Source: UBA11855 sp964591705
GTDB taxonomy: Archaea; Thermoproteota; Bathyarchaeia; Bathyarchaeales; Bathycorpusculaceae
Assembly: GCA_964591705.1 (NCBI GenBank)
Contig: CAZQCX010000028.1
Span: 1-20,337, forward strand
DNA: 20,337 nt
Direction of reading: 5' to 3'
Part shown: positions 1-6,814 of the stretch, one piece after another
How positions within the stretch are numbered: the stretch's first letter is position 1
How the letters are laid out: each line of letters begins with the position of its first letter
Position numbers and translations under genes: made by a program
The notes under the pieces: model-generated
What the model saw: the letters and a program-made list of their open reading frames with translations, nothing else
Database searches by the model: none
What the model was told of the DNA's origin: nothing

Positions 1-25
1 TAAACCGAGTTTAGTTTTGTGGATG

Positions 26-45
26 CCCGCGGCGGAAGCCGCGGG
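26..45 (+). repeat. Perfect hairpin with GNRA loop
   Basis: An 8-bp perfect inverted repeat, CCCGCGGC and GCCGCGGG, flanks GGAA, a GNRA-type tetraloop when read on the plus strand. No T-tract follows on either strand, so an intrinsic terminator is not well supported. It lies 66 bp beyond the stop of the minus-strand glycosidase-like gene, so it could end or stabilise that transcript, or belong to a gene left of the window. Confidence 0.6.
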
Positions 46-110
46 TAGTTCACTTTCATACTGCTAATAGTTCCGCCTCAAAACTGCGATTCAGAATCAA
101 TTCGTGCTAC

Positions 111-1223
111 CTATGACGCCAGCGCAAGGGTCTTCCATACCTGATAGACCATTCGTTCACTTCCATCTCGCTTGATTAGGCCAACTTGGTCTGTCTCAGA
201 GAGATCATGCAGCCACGCCCAGCATAGCATATGAAGGTTGACTCCCTGCCCCCTGGTAAGATTCCCAGATGCCAAAGTCAAGAACTCAGCCTGCCCTTTC
301 TCTCCGCCAAAATAATCGTTGGCTGACCAACCTAGTTCGCTGAATCCGAATAGCTTGCCAGGCATGTAATTGAGTGCTCGAGAATAATAGTCATGGGGAA
401 GGTCAAAGGGGCTCTTAACACCTGCCACAGCAGAAGGGTAGCTCGTGAAAACGAGGAGATCCATCTTGCCCTGGTTGAACAAACTCAGGATGCTCAGGTC
501 GGCCGCTCTGTTTTCCGATACAATTTCCCTAGCGAACGTACAGAACACCCTAGTATTTGGCGACAAACTCTTCACCTTGTCATATATCTCATTGTAGAGG
601 CTTATGAAATTTTGAAAACCGTTGGGATTACTTTCTGCAGCTCCATGTTTCTCATACCAACGGTTCACTTCGTTGCCCAAGGAGAGAAACAGTGGTCTTG
701 ACACCCTCACCACTTCCAATGCAGCTGTCTCATACGCTTTGCGCCAAGCAGAGTTGCTCAGCGTTGCATTATCCATGCCTGGTGGTGTCGCTAAGGTCAA
801 GTTGTTTCCCATGAAGGACAGATGGACGAGGGGTATCATGCCGTTTCCGCGCACATATGTCTGGACGAAGGTGCTACCCCAGCTTCCAGAGAGATCGTTC
901 GCGAGGTTGTAAAATGGCGTTGGTTTGCCCCAAACGGGAATGAGTTCAGCACACTCGCTTGCATGTCTGTGAGCTTGTTCAAAGGTCTGCCCTTCGCGGG
1001 GAGATGGTAGGAAACCCATGTAGTATCCTCTCGAGGGGATAACAAGACTATCGGCAGGCAGCAGAGTGTCTAGCTTAATGCTCGGGACATATACTACGGC
1101 GACAGTCAAGAGGACAGCCATGAGTAAGACAACGGCCAAAATGGCAAAGCCCAACTTGGCAATGGCGTTACTCTCTCTCAACCGCGTATGCTCAATGCCT
1201 TCCCGGTGCTTTTTCAACGACAA
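111..1223 (-). CDS. Membrane-anchored glycosidase-like TIM-barrel protein
   Basis: A 370-residue protein with a basic N-terminus, one hydrophobic segment at about residues 24-46 and a large domain predicted to lie outside the membrane. Two acidic motifs look like the catalytic pair of clan GH-A glycoside hydrolases: FLSLGNEVNRW with Glu185 as a possible acid/base, and LFGFSELGWS with Glu296 as a possible nucleophile, each after a hydrophobic beta-strand. The spacing fits strands 4 and 7 of a (beta/alpha)8 barrel. The substrate cannot be deduced; polysaccharide or glycan trimming at the cell surface is an inference. The start is a TTG at 1221-1223. A GAGGAG lies about 22 bases upstream, too far for a normal ribosome site, and no in-frame ATG or GTG occurs nearby upstream. 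The hydrophobic segment close to the N-terminus supports a start near here. It has no obvious operon partner. Confidence 0.6.
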   Translation of the reverse strand: MSLKKHREGIEHTRLRESNAIAKLGFAILAVVLLMAVLLTVAVVYVPSIKLDTLLPADSLVIPSRGYYMGFLPSPREGQTFEQAHRHASECAELIPVWGKPTPFYNLANDLSGSWGSTFVQTYVRGNGMIPLVHLSFMGNNLTLATPPGMDNATLSNSAWRKAYETAALEVVRVSRPLFLSLGNEVNRWYEKHGAAESNPNGFQNFISLYNEIYDKVKSLSPNTRVFCTFAREIVSENRAADLSILSLFNQGKMDLLVFTSYPSAVAGVKSPFDLPHDYYSRALNYMPGKLFGFSELGWSANDYFGGEKGQAEFLTLASGNLTRGQGVNLHMLCWAWLHDLSETDQVGLIKRDGSERMVYQVWKTLALAS

Positions 1224-1293
1224 TCTTGCACTGATATTGTTCCTCTCCTCACTCTGCTTACAAGTGGTGCAGGATACCTCTTAATTGTATCCA

Positions 1294-1640
1294 TGATCTC
1301 ACCACGTTCACAAACGCTTCGGGCAGGAAATCCAAATGCACCATCATCCAAACAAGCCCGCAGCTGGATGCAGTCTAATCCGAGAAATGAAAATCGAAAC
1401 CGGCGCCATAGACGATTGGCACAAAATCAGCACTTCCACTATCGAGCACGCCTGGTCGTAGAACCACGCAAAATCTTCCGCCTAACCCGCGGAGAAGAAT
1501 TGTGCGGAGTAATCACCTGCTGCTACCCACCCCCACCCTGCTTCGGACGCCGCTTGGTAGTACTTCGCATGGTCATGAACGAACTAAACGCGAAGGTCAG
1601 CATATTCAAACGCGTAGTCATCCAGTCCATTTTCGATCGG
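1294..1640 (+). pseudogene. Fragment of COG2401 ABC-ATPase/acetyltransferase gene, frameshifted
   Basis: This stretch is a broken copy of the middle of the gene at 19256-20337. One frame gives HKRFGQEIQ, then NKPAAGCSLIREMKIE and DDWHKIST. Near 1433 one C is missing (AGCACTTCC here, AGCACCTTCC in the other copy), and the similarity continues in another frame as FHYRAR, PRKIFRLTRGEELCGVI, YPPPPCFGRRL and MNELNAKVSIFKRVV. Similarity ends near 1640, before the C-terminal half of the acetyltransferase domain. The ABC ATPase half (Walker A, signature, Walker B) is absent. It abuts the converging zinc-ribbon pseudogene. An apparent 167-residue reading frame from 1188 joins unrelated upstream sequence to the second half and should not be annotated as a protein. 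Confidence 0.85.
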
Positions 1641-1818
1641 TTTGAACACACGGGATATTTCCAGTCGTCTCCACTCTTGGTTACTCCATGAGGGCTAAGA
1701 AATCAGTCATGAAAGAAATTTCAAATTCAACGCTGCACTTTGGGCAGTGGTACGCTGTTGATCTTGCATGCCAAAGGATAAGAACGGCTAATCCGCCAGT
1801 TACCAGTGCTATCCACAA
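1632..1818 (-). pseudogene. Degenerate zinc-ribbon membrane protein
   Basis: From a TTG at 1816-1818 the minus strand encodes about 45 residues: a membrane segment (WIALVTGGLAVLILWHARS), then YHCPKCSVEFEISFMTDF and a stop at 1681-1683. Reading one frame over from about 1694 gives SPHGVTKSGDDWKYPVCSNRSK, which is the natural continuation of a small archaeal family (membrane helix, CPxC, EFEISF, SPHG, second CPxC) known to me from general experience. The frameshift, and replacement of the second CPxC pair by PVCSNR with one Cys, indicate decay. The TTG overlaps the end of the small gene upstream (stop at 1809-1811), so it was probably the last gene of a minus-strand unit with 1809-1934 and 1949-2431. 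Confidence 0.6.
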
Positions 1819-1934
1819 GTGTCAGTATGACAGAAGTAGAAAAAACTCGAAACCACAATGACTGCAACATAAACGCCAATAAAGGCTATGGCTTTTGTCC
1901 AGTAACTTCTTTTTGGTTTGCGATAGGCTACCAT
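1809..1934 (-). CDS. Small single-pass membrane protein, 41 aa
   Basis: An ATG at 1932-1934 opens a 41-residue frame: a basic start (MVAYRKPKRSYWTK), one membrane helix (AIAFIGVYVAVIVVSSFF) and a short tail FCHTDTCG with two Cys. It begins 14 bases after the stop of the PH-like gene, on the same strand, and its stop overlaps the TTG start of the zinc-ribbon pseudogene, the spacing expected in an operon. The helix and positive-inside start suggest a real short protein, but no family is recognised and the ribosome site is weak. The Cys pair could bind metal; that is only an inference. Confidence 0.45.
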   Translation of the reverse strand: MVAYRKPKRSYWTKAIAFIGVYVAVIVVSSFFYFCHTDTCG

Positions 1935-1948
1935 CTCATTCAGAAACC

Positions 1949-2431
1949 TTAAGGCAACATTCCTCTCTCTATGACTTCGCAAACGTGATCTGGTCTTTTG
2001 GAGGAAAAAACAAACTTTCTTCCAGTCTTAGGCACAACTTCCACTGCCTCGCCAAACGAGGTGGTGTAGGCTACGGAACCGTCTGACCCATATCTGACGC
2101 CTATTCCCCAGTACCTGCCAAAATGAGCCGTGGTTCTCCTGCATGAAACAATATCCTTGAGCAAAAACGTTTTCCTGTTAAAGCTCCCGTAAATAACCAT
2201 CAACTTTCCATCTGCTATCTGAATGTGAAGTCCATGATAATTCCAAAACAAAGACAAGACAAAAGCCAAAACACTCCAACCAAGCGCGAGACCAAAAGCA
2301 TCTTCACCTGAAGTTCTTCCCTCAAGCAAAAGAACGAAGGATACAAAAACAACGATGGTGGTAAGCATAACCATCAAACCCTTAACCAAAGCTCCTATCG
2401 GTACCCATTCACTGTAATTAGAATTTCCCAT
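1949..2431 (-). CDS. Two-helix membrane protein with PH-like domain
   Basis: A 160-residue protein with two membrane helices (about residues 14-36 and 44-64) followed by a beta-rich domain. The run LHIQIADGKLMVIYGSF, LLKDIVSC, GIGVRYGSDGSVAY, GEAVEVVPKTGRKFVFSSKRP and a final helix DHVCEVIERG resembles the bacterial/archaeal PH-like domain found after membrane hairpins. The domain assignment rests on pattern only. Function is unknown; related proteins sit in the membrane with the PH-like fold inside the cell. An A/T-rich box (about 2456-2464, AAATAAATG on the minus strand) lies roughly 25-33 bases before the ATG, so the transcript may have little or no leader. The small membrane protein gene at 1809-1934 follows closely. 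Confidence 0.6.
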   Translation of the reverse strand: MGNSNYSEWVPIGALVKGLMVMLTTIVVFVSFVLLLEGRTSGEDAFGLALGWSVLAFVLSLFWNYHGLHIQIADGKLMVIYGSFNRKTFLLKDIVSCRRTTAHFGRYWGIGVRYGSDGSVAYTTSFGEAVEVVPKTGRKFVFSSKRPDHVCEVIERGMLP

Positions 2432-2455
2432 ATCGTGGAATGTTTGCTCGGGAAC

Positions 2456-2464
2456 ATTTATTTC
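2456..2464 (-). promoter_or_regulatory. TATA-like box for the PH-like gene
   Basis: Minus-strand AAATAAATG about 25-33 bases before the ATG at 2431. In archaea a TATA box sits about 25 bases before the transcript start, so this would give a nearly leaderless mRNA, in line with the lack of a clear ribosome site. The rest of 2465-2640 shows nothing convincing. Confidence 0.3.
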
Positions 2465-2640
2465 TTCTTTTCAAGTTGCCGTTGCTTTTTGACCGTTTTA
2501 TCTGTGAACCAGAAACGGGCGTTTCCTCGTCAATATTAGGAGCTTGAATGCGTTTCAGAAGTGAGGCTGAAGCGAACGTTCCCGTGGCGGATGATGGAAT
2601 GAGTTGAAGTTTTAGATGCTAACTAGCTTAGCTACCTTGT

Positions 2641-3075
2641 TTGCTGGTCGAGATGGATTTTAGGCTAGAAATAGAATCGAAAGGGTTCTCGGAAGAGAGC
2701 CTAGGCGGGAGGTTTTTCAGCTTTGCCGTTGTGGACGTGGGCAGGTCAAAGAGCTGCCCTTTGAACTTTGTTCGCATACTTCCAGTGCGCATAGGCAAGA
2801 AAGAGATTGGCCCAAGTGCCTTCGAAAAGACTTTCGGAGAGAAAAGCGTTGAGCAGAGGAAGGCGCTGCTGGCTGCTGTCTTGGAGTCTGATGGAGGATC
2901 CATTGATCGAGGCTGCGATCGACAAACGGCTGCAACTTGAGCCAAAGGTCGAACTGCCAGTGAAGAGCAGTATGTGTGGAAAGCAATTCAACGCTGGCTG
3001 AATGAAGAAGTGCCGCAAGAAATACCTGCCCAAATACATGATGAAAAAGTACGGCAATTGCAACTGAACCGGTGC
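2641..3075 (+). pseudogene. Degenerate gene of unknown family
   Basis: A plus-strand frame from 2641 (TTG, or ATG at 2653) reads like real protein for about 80 residues, for example FRLEIESKGF, GRFFSFAVVDVGRSK, ILPVRIGKKEIGPSAFEKTF and RKALLAAVLESD. It then shifts to nonsense and stops near 2938. From about 2890 the next frame gives plausible sequence instead (MEDPLIEAAIDKRLQLEPKV), stops at a TGA near 2999-3001, and is followed in the same frame by MKKCRKKYLPKYMMKKYGNC. This pattern of frame change plus stop suggests one decayed gene. I do not recognise the family. Its neighbour, a DUF1638 stub, is often near corrinoid methyltransferase genes, so a link to that pathway is possible but unproven. 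Confidence 0.4.
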
Positions 3076-3185
3076 ATACTCTTAAGTGCCAGCAGTGCTC
3101 CTAACTGCAGTACTTTGTTAATGAGTAAGAAAAGATACCCATATCTGGAGCACCAGCCGATTGAGGGAGACAGGAGTCAAATGCT

Positions 3186-3350
3186 ATGGGACAGAAAACG
3201 AGACCTTGCATAGTCTCCTGCAGTGTCTTGAAAGATGAAATTGAAACGCTCGTGAAGAAGGGGGAGCTGAGCGCTGATTTGTTGTTTGACAGCAAATACT
3301 TTCACGTGGACTATGCCCAAATAGAAAAGCACCTGCGCCCATATATGTAA
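3186..3350 (+). pseudogene. N-terminal stub of a DUF1638 protein
   Basis: An ATG at 3186-3188 opens a 54-residue frame that begins MGQKTRPCIVSCSVLKDEIE, continues VKKGEL and ends YFHVDYAQIEKHLRPYM. This matches the start of DUF1638 proteins: a beta-strand with Cys, then xLKDEI, and the HVDYxxLE motif. Such proteins are normally about 200 residues or more, so the gene is cut at about one quarter of its length, and no continuation is seen in any frame before the VapC gene at 3399. DUF1638 genes commonly accompany corrinoid methyltransferases of methylamine or methoxyl metabolism. Here only the remnant is left. Confidence 0.6.
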
Positions 3351-3398
3351 CTGTTGATGGCAACGAATTGGCTGAAATTCAAGTCATTTGGATTGTTT

Positions 3399-3818
3399 TC
3401 ACGTAAATGTTATGCTTGATAGAGTTTTTACACCTAAGTTTTCTGCTGCTTCGGTCAGTTTTTTGTCATCTGTGACCAAGACTTTGTCGGTTTTCTTTGC
3501 CTCAGTGATATAGATTGAGTCGTAGAATGTCAGTTTGAGTTTGAAAGCCGTATCCAGCACCATTTGCCCCATGTCACTGTCGAGCGTGTTCACCTGCATA
3601 CGCTGGAGAATTGTATACAAAAAATCAAGTGATTTTTTAGCTTCCTCATTGCTTATTCTGTTAAGCAAGAGGCACTCTTTCCACAGCGCATTTCCCAGCT
3701 CATAATACGCTAAATAGCTTGTTGAACCCTCAGCCAAACTGTCAGGAGCGGTTTCTGGAAGTTCTCTAATTAGCCTGTAAATGGCGCTGGAATCAAAGAG
3801 CAAGCGCAGTTTGGTCAT
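3399..3818 (-). CDS. vapC: PIN-domain ribonuclease toxin, VapC family
   Basis: A 139-residue PIN domain with the acidic residues that bind Mg/Mn in VapC toxins: Asp9 in LLFDSSAIY, Glu40 in YYELGNAL, Asp100 in LTFYDSIYI and Asp117/Asp118 in LVTDDKKL. The length is normal and all four positions are present, so it is likely active. VapC toxins cleave specific RNAs, often tRNA or rRNA, when released from VapB. The start codon ATG overlaps the last bases of the antitoxin gene by 4 bases (3815-3818), the usual coupling in these pairs. The target RNA cannot be inferred. Confidence 0.88.
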   Translation of the reverse strand: MTKLRLLFDSSAIYRLIRELPETAPDSLAEGSTSYLAYYELGNALWKECLLLNRISNEEAKKSLDFLYTILQRMQVNTLDSDMGQMVLDTAFKLKLTFYDSIYITEAKKTDKVLVTDDKKLTEAAENLGVKTLSSITFT

Positions 3819-4045
3819 CTGTTGTCCCTGGTTGCCCTGATGGATTCAACAAATTCTTCGGGAGGGATTTTCTTAAAGATAACTGATACTTCTTTAGCTT
3901 GTTCTTTTAGGTGCTCTTTTTCTAAACGGTCAACTTCTGCCTGCAGCTGTCGTCGTATTAGCTCACTCACATTTATTCCTAGGTCGGTTAGCTTTTCTTT
4001 GAGTTCAGCAGGGACTTTCGCGCACACAGTTGCTTGTTCACCCAT
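3815..4045 (-). CDS. vapB: VapB-type antitoxin
   Basis: A 76-residue protein directly upstream of, and overlapping, vapC. The first half (ATVCAKVPAELKEKLTDLG, then VSELIRRQLQAEV) has the strand plus two helices of a ribbon-helix-helix DNA-binding dimer. The charged helical second half (EKEHLKEQAKEVSVIFKKIPPEEFVESIR) is the part expected to wrap the toxin. In such operons the antitoxin dimer, alone or with the toxin, represses its own promoter. A direct repeat GTATGAT at 4063-4069 and 4076-4082, just upstream of the start, is a possible site for this. Confidence 0.82.
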   Translation of the reverse strand: MGEQATVCAKVPAELKEKLTDLGINVSELIRRQLQAEVDRLEKEHLKEQAKEVSVIFKKIPPEEFVESIRATRDNR

Positions 4046-4062
4046 GCTGTATTACCCACCAA

Positions 4063-4090
4063 GTATGATGCAATTGTATGATAAAAACAT
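4063..4090 (-). promoter_or_regulatory. vapBC promoter and possible operator
   Basis: Two direct copies of GTATGAT, 13 bases apart start to start (4063-4069 and 4076-4082), lie 18-37 bases before the vapB ATG. An A/T-rich box (4081-4090; GTTTTTATCA read on the minus strand) adjoins them and could be the TATA element. Position and repetition fit autoregulation by a ribbon-helix-helix antitoxin; no binding has been shown. Confidence 0.35.
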
Positions 4091-4165
4091 ATTGCCAATC
4101 ATGTCTTACTGTACCAGATTATTTGCTGGCTCCAAATAGTGTACAAAAATAAGGCTGAATCGAGT

Positions 4166-4232
4166 TGGTGGGGCCGCTGGGATTTGAACGTACCCCTCAG
4201 TGGCTATGTATCGCCACTCCTGCAGATTTCTA
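4166..4232 (-). pseudogene. 3' half of a tRNA-Leu(UAG)-like gene
   Basis: Read on the minus strand this holds, in order, a TAG anticodon and 3' anticodon stem (TAGAAATCTGC), a long class II variable arm (AGTGGC pairing with GCCACT), a T loop TTCAAAT with 3' stem CCCAG, acceptor strand CGGCCCC, discriminator A and an encoded CCA. The 5' half is not there: the bases that should form acceptor strand GGGGCCG and the D arm are replaced by unrelated, A-rich sequence, and the 5' T stem reads GTACG and no longer pairs. So it is not a working tRNA. The break close to the anticodon loop is where many archaeal integrases recombine, so it may be an attachment-site remnant. The rest of 4233-4348 shows no gene. 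Confidence 0.5.
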
Positions 4233-4348
4233 CGCAGTAACCTTCCCTTTTTTCAGCATATAGCTATTGGTAGAGCGAACAGGAGTCGCATTTGTGCCAA
4301 AAATCGTTAATTAGTTCTCTGCACTCAGTTCCTTAAGGGAAAGCCCAA

Positions 4349-5830
4349 TTGAAAACATCTGAGAAAGAGCAGCCAAAACCAGCTACTGAAGACGCAAAAT
4401 GCCGTTCATGCAAACGAATCGAATGGGTCACTTTCACAATGCCACGAAAACTAAATAGCTTCATATACTCCAGGCGAAACCTTCTCGTGGCAATAGTAAT
4501 CGCGATAATATCATATTTCTTGCTTTCAGGTCAACCAGAAATAACTAGAAAAGTTGTAGCCACTTTTACGTTTGCAGCTGGATGCTGGCTACTTGAAGTT
4601 TTCCCTTTACCCATTACAGGTCTAACGATACCCGTACTGCTGAGTTTGCTTGGAGTTTTCTCACCACAACAAGCCTTTGCTCCTTTCTCAAACTCGATTA
4701 TTTTCCTAATGATCGGCGGTCTAGTCTTAGGTCAGGCAATAAAAAAGCACGGACTCGACAGATGGATTGGATATAATCTAATAACCTATTCGAAAGGAAA
4801 AATTGATAGGCTTATTCTGCTAACAATGTTAGCAACTGCATTCATAAGCATGTGGATGTCTAACACCGTTGCCATTGCCGTGATTTTGCCCGTTGCTCTC
4901 TCAGTACTAACCGCGATACCAGAGCAGCTGGTTAACCTTAGAAAGAAGATGCTGTTGGGGATTTCGATTAGCACTTCAATCGGTGGGATGGCAATGCTAA
5001 CAGGTAGCACTCCTGCGATGATAGCTGCAGGTCTTCTTGAGAAAACAAATAACTTCGGCTTTCTTCAATGGGCGTACTATGGTCTACCAGTATCGATCGG
5101 TTCTTTGGCAATTGCCTTCTTGGTCTTAAAGAAGATGTTTCCTTCTCCAAAAGTAACTCTTGATCTAGATGAAGTATTGGCTCAAAAAAAACAAACGGAA
5201 CGATTTAGCGGTTCACAAAAGAAAGTTGTTACTGTTTTCTTAGGAACCATAATCCTATGGTTTGGGGGAGGTCAAATTGAGCAGATGCTGGGTATGTCTG
5301 CGTCCATATCTAGCGCAGCCATGGTTTCAATTATGGCTGTTTTGGTTATGTTTGGGTCAAACTTGCTCGATCTGAGGGACTTGCAGTCTATTCAATGGGA
5401 GTGGATATTTCTTGTCGGTGGCGGTCTCCTGTTGGGTGAAGCCATGATTGCTTCTGGGGCAGCGGGGCAGATCAGCGATGCTCTGTACTCGCTAAATAGT
5501 GTTGCGCCAATGATCGTGCTGCCTCTTGTGCTTGCCTTGATTTCGCTTGTCTTAACGAATTTCATATCGAACAGTGCGACTGGAGCTATGATGATACCTA
5601 TAGCAATTGAGACCTCGCGATTGTTGGGAATTATGCCTGTTCCATTTGTAATGGCTGTTGCATTATCAGCTATAATTGCGTTCATAACTCCGGTAGGTGT
5701 TCCGTCCACTGCGCTCGTTTATTCAACCGGGCGCGTGTCAAAAGGCGAATTGATAAAAGCAGGCGTCGCAATCGCTCTACCTACTCTAATGGTGTCGCTT
5801 CTCGCGGTCTGGCTTTTGCCTCCACCCTAG
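4349..5830 (+). CDS. SLC13/DASS-family sodium:anion symporter
   Basis: A 493-residue membrane protein with about a dozen hydrophobic helices. It shows the inverted-repeat signature of the divalent anion:Na+ symporters: SNT at 171-173 in MWMSNTVAIAVILP, and a second copy as SNS at 407-409 in TNFISNSATGAMMIP, each expected to end a re-entrant hairpin that binds Na+ and anion. Also typical are FLMIGGLVLGQA, FLVGGGLLLGEA and ITPVGVPSTALVY. Family members carry dicarboxylates, citrate, sulfate or other sulfur oxyanions. The adjacent YeeE/YedE and rhodanese genes favour a sulfur oxyanion, but this is inference. The start is TTG at 4349 with AAGGGA ten bases upstream; an ATG at codon 31 is an alternative and would drop a soluble lead containing CRSC. 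Confidence 0.85.
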   Translation: MKTSEKEQPKPATEDAKCRSCKRIEWVTFTMPRKLNSFIYSRRNLLVAIVIAIISYFLLSGQPEITRKVVATFTFAAGCWLLEVFPLPITGLTIPVLLSLLGVFSPQQAFAPFSNSIIFLMIGGLVLGQAIKKHGLDRWIGYNLITYSKGKIDRLILLTMLATAFISMWMSNTVAIAVILPVALSVLTAIPEQLVNLRKKMLLGISISTSIGGMAMLTGSTPAMIAAGLLEKTNNFGFLQWAYYGLPVSIGSLAIAFLVLKKMFPSPKVTLDLDEVLAQKKQTERFSGSQKKVVTVFLGTIILWFGGGQIEQMLGMSASISSAAMVSIMAVLVMFGSNLLDLRDLQSIQWEWIFLVGGGLLLGEAMIASGAAGQISDALYSLNSVAPMIVLPLVLALISLVLTNFISNSATGAMMIPIAIETSRLLGIMPVPFVMAVALSAIIAFITPVGVPSTALVYSTGRVSKGELIKAGVAIALPTLMVSLLAVWLLPPP

Positions 5831-5894
5831 ATCTATGCAACTCGCAAACTAATACTATTGGAAACAGTCAAAGTTGCGTGCTAGGAAATCCAGA

Positions 5895-6302
5895 TTACTT
5901 TTTGTCCAGTAGCCCTCTGACGTATGCACCGATGAATATTGCTGCTATACCAACTAGAATTGGGAGGTTGCCTGTTCCAAGACTTGCCACAGCAGAGCCG
6001 GGACACTGTCCTGAAATGCCCCAGCCTACACCGAAGATTATTGCTCCAATTATTACGTTTCGAGACATTGCTGCTTTCCGAGGCTTAAATTGGTCTCCAA
6101 ACGGAGGTTTCTTTCGGAAACTCGGGACTACGTTGATGGCGAAGAATGTGACAAGAGCTGCTCCACCCATGACAAATATTAGCCCCAAATCCTTGAGTTG
6201 GAGGAATGAAAGCACGATTTCTTGTTTCGTCATCCCGCTGTAGGCTAGTCCAAAGCCGAAAAGAACTCCGCCTAATAGTACTATGATGTTTTGTTTGTTC
6301 AT
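5895..6302 (-). CDS. YeeE/YedE half-size membrane protein (second of pair)
   Basis: A 135-residue protein with about four membrane segments and the YeeE/YedE motifs FGFGLAYSGMT and GWGISGQCPGSA, with conserved Cys100. Full-length YeeE is a single chain that passes thiosulfate inward by way of conserved cysteines; in many organisms the fold is split into two halves encoded side by side, as here. This half matches the DUF6691-type partner. Its start overlaps the stop of the upstream half by 4 bases (6299-6302), so the two are probably made together and may form a complex. Thiosulfate or another sulfur compound is the likely substrate, supported by the rhodanese gene upstream. Confidence 0.85.
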   Translation of the reverse strand: MNKQNIIVLLGGVLFGFGLAYSGMTKQEIVLSFLQLKDLGLIFVMGGAALVTFFAINVVPSFRKKPPFGDQFKPRKAAMSRNVIIGAIIFGVGWGISGQCPGSAVASLGTGNLPILVGIAAIFIGAYVRGLLDKK

Positions 6303-6778
6303 GGCAATACCCCGATGAGTTGCACTATGTTAGCCGTCACTATAGCCACTCCCATAAAAACAATCACAGCGCTTAGCGAGGTGGTCGATAGAGACGCAAG
6401 ACCGCTGATTCCGTGTCCTGACGTGCAGCCTTCAGATAATCGTGTGCCAAACCCCACAAGCAGCCCACCCAGAGCCAGTCTCCACAGCTCCACAGAAGTA
6501 GTCCAGAAGCCCGTAGGTGAAAGCGTTAGTGTGTAAAGCAGAGCGCCTATCACTAGTCCGATTGCGAGAAATAACCGCCAGCTCCGCTCCTTAAGGTTTC
6601 GTTCTTTCTGGAAGTGTTTTCTTCTTGAAAACCAAGAGAGAGTGGTTGTGAAGAAACTGCTTTGAGTTGCGTGAAGTCCCGTCAGAATGTAGATCAAGCT
6701 CACGCCGATTCCGATCAGGATTCCGCCGATTAGGTAATGCTCTATTCCAAGGGGAAACAATCTAATCACCATAGACAT
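6299..6778 (-). CDS. YeeE/YedE half-size membrane protein (first of pair)
   Basis: A 159-residue membrane protein with about four helices and the hallmark GFGTRLSEGCTSGHGISGL, with Cys118. A basic loop (SRRKHFQKERNLKERSWR) separates the first two helices from the last two and probably faces the cytoplasm. It lies 36 bases after the stop of the MBL/rhodanese gene and overlaps its partner half downstream by 4 bases, so the three form one operon. By family it should move sulfur, probably as thiosulfate, across the membrane for the rhodanese domain to use. No strong ribosome site is visible. Confidence 0.85.
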   Translation of the reverse strand: MSMVIRLFPLGIEHYLIGGILIGIGVSLIYILTGLHATQSSFFTTTLSWFSRRKHFQKERNLKERSWRLFLAIGLVIGALLYTLTLSPTGFWTTSVELWRLALGGLLVGFGTRLSEGCTSGHGISGLASLSTTSLSAVIVFMGVAIVTANIVQLIGVLP

Positions 6779-6814
6779 TCAGATGAGTTTGCTTCATAAA
6801 TTTTGCGAGCAAAG

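Noticed and set aside
1188..1691. A 167-codon plus-strand frame that looks like a gene
   Set aside because: It joins antisense of the glycosidase-like gene to the second part of the frameshifted COG2401 fragment; only 1294-1640 has support, as a pseudogene.
2628..3063. Two overlapping minus-strand frames of about 105 codons
   Set aside because: Their sequences are Ser/Pro-rich and irregular; the plus strand reads far more like protein over the same bases.
4255..4285. Plus-strand TAGCTATTGGTAGAGC resembling a tRNA D arm
   Set aside because: No acceptor, anticodon or T arm follows in the right place and the D stem has a mismatch; probably chance next to the minus-strand tRNA remnant.
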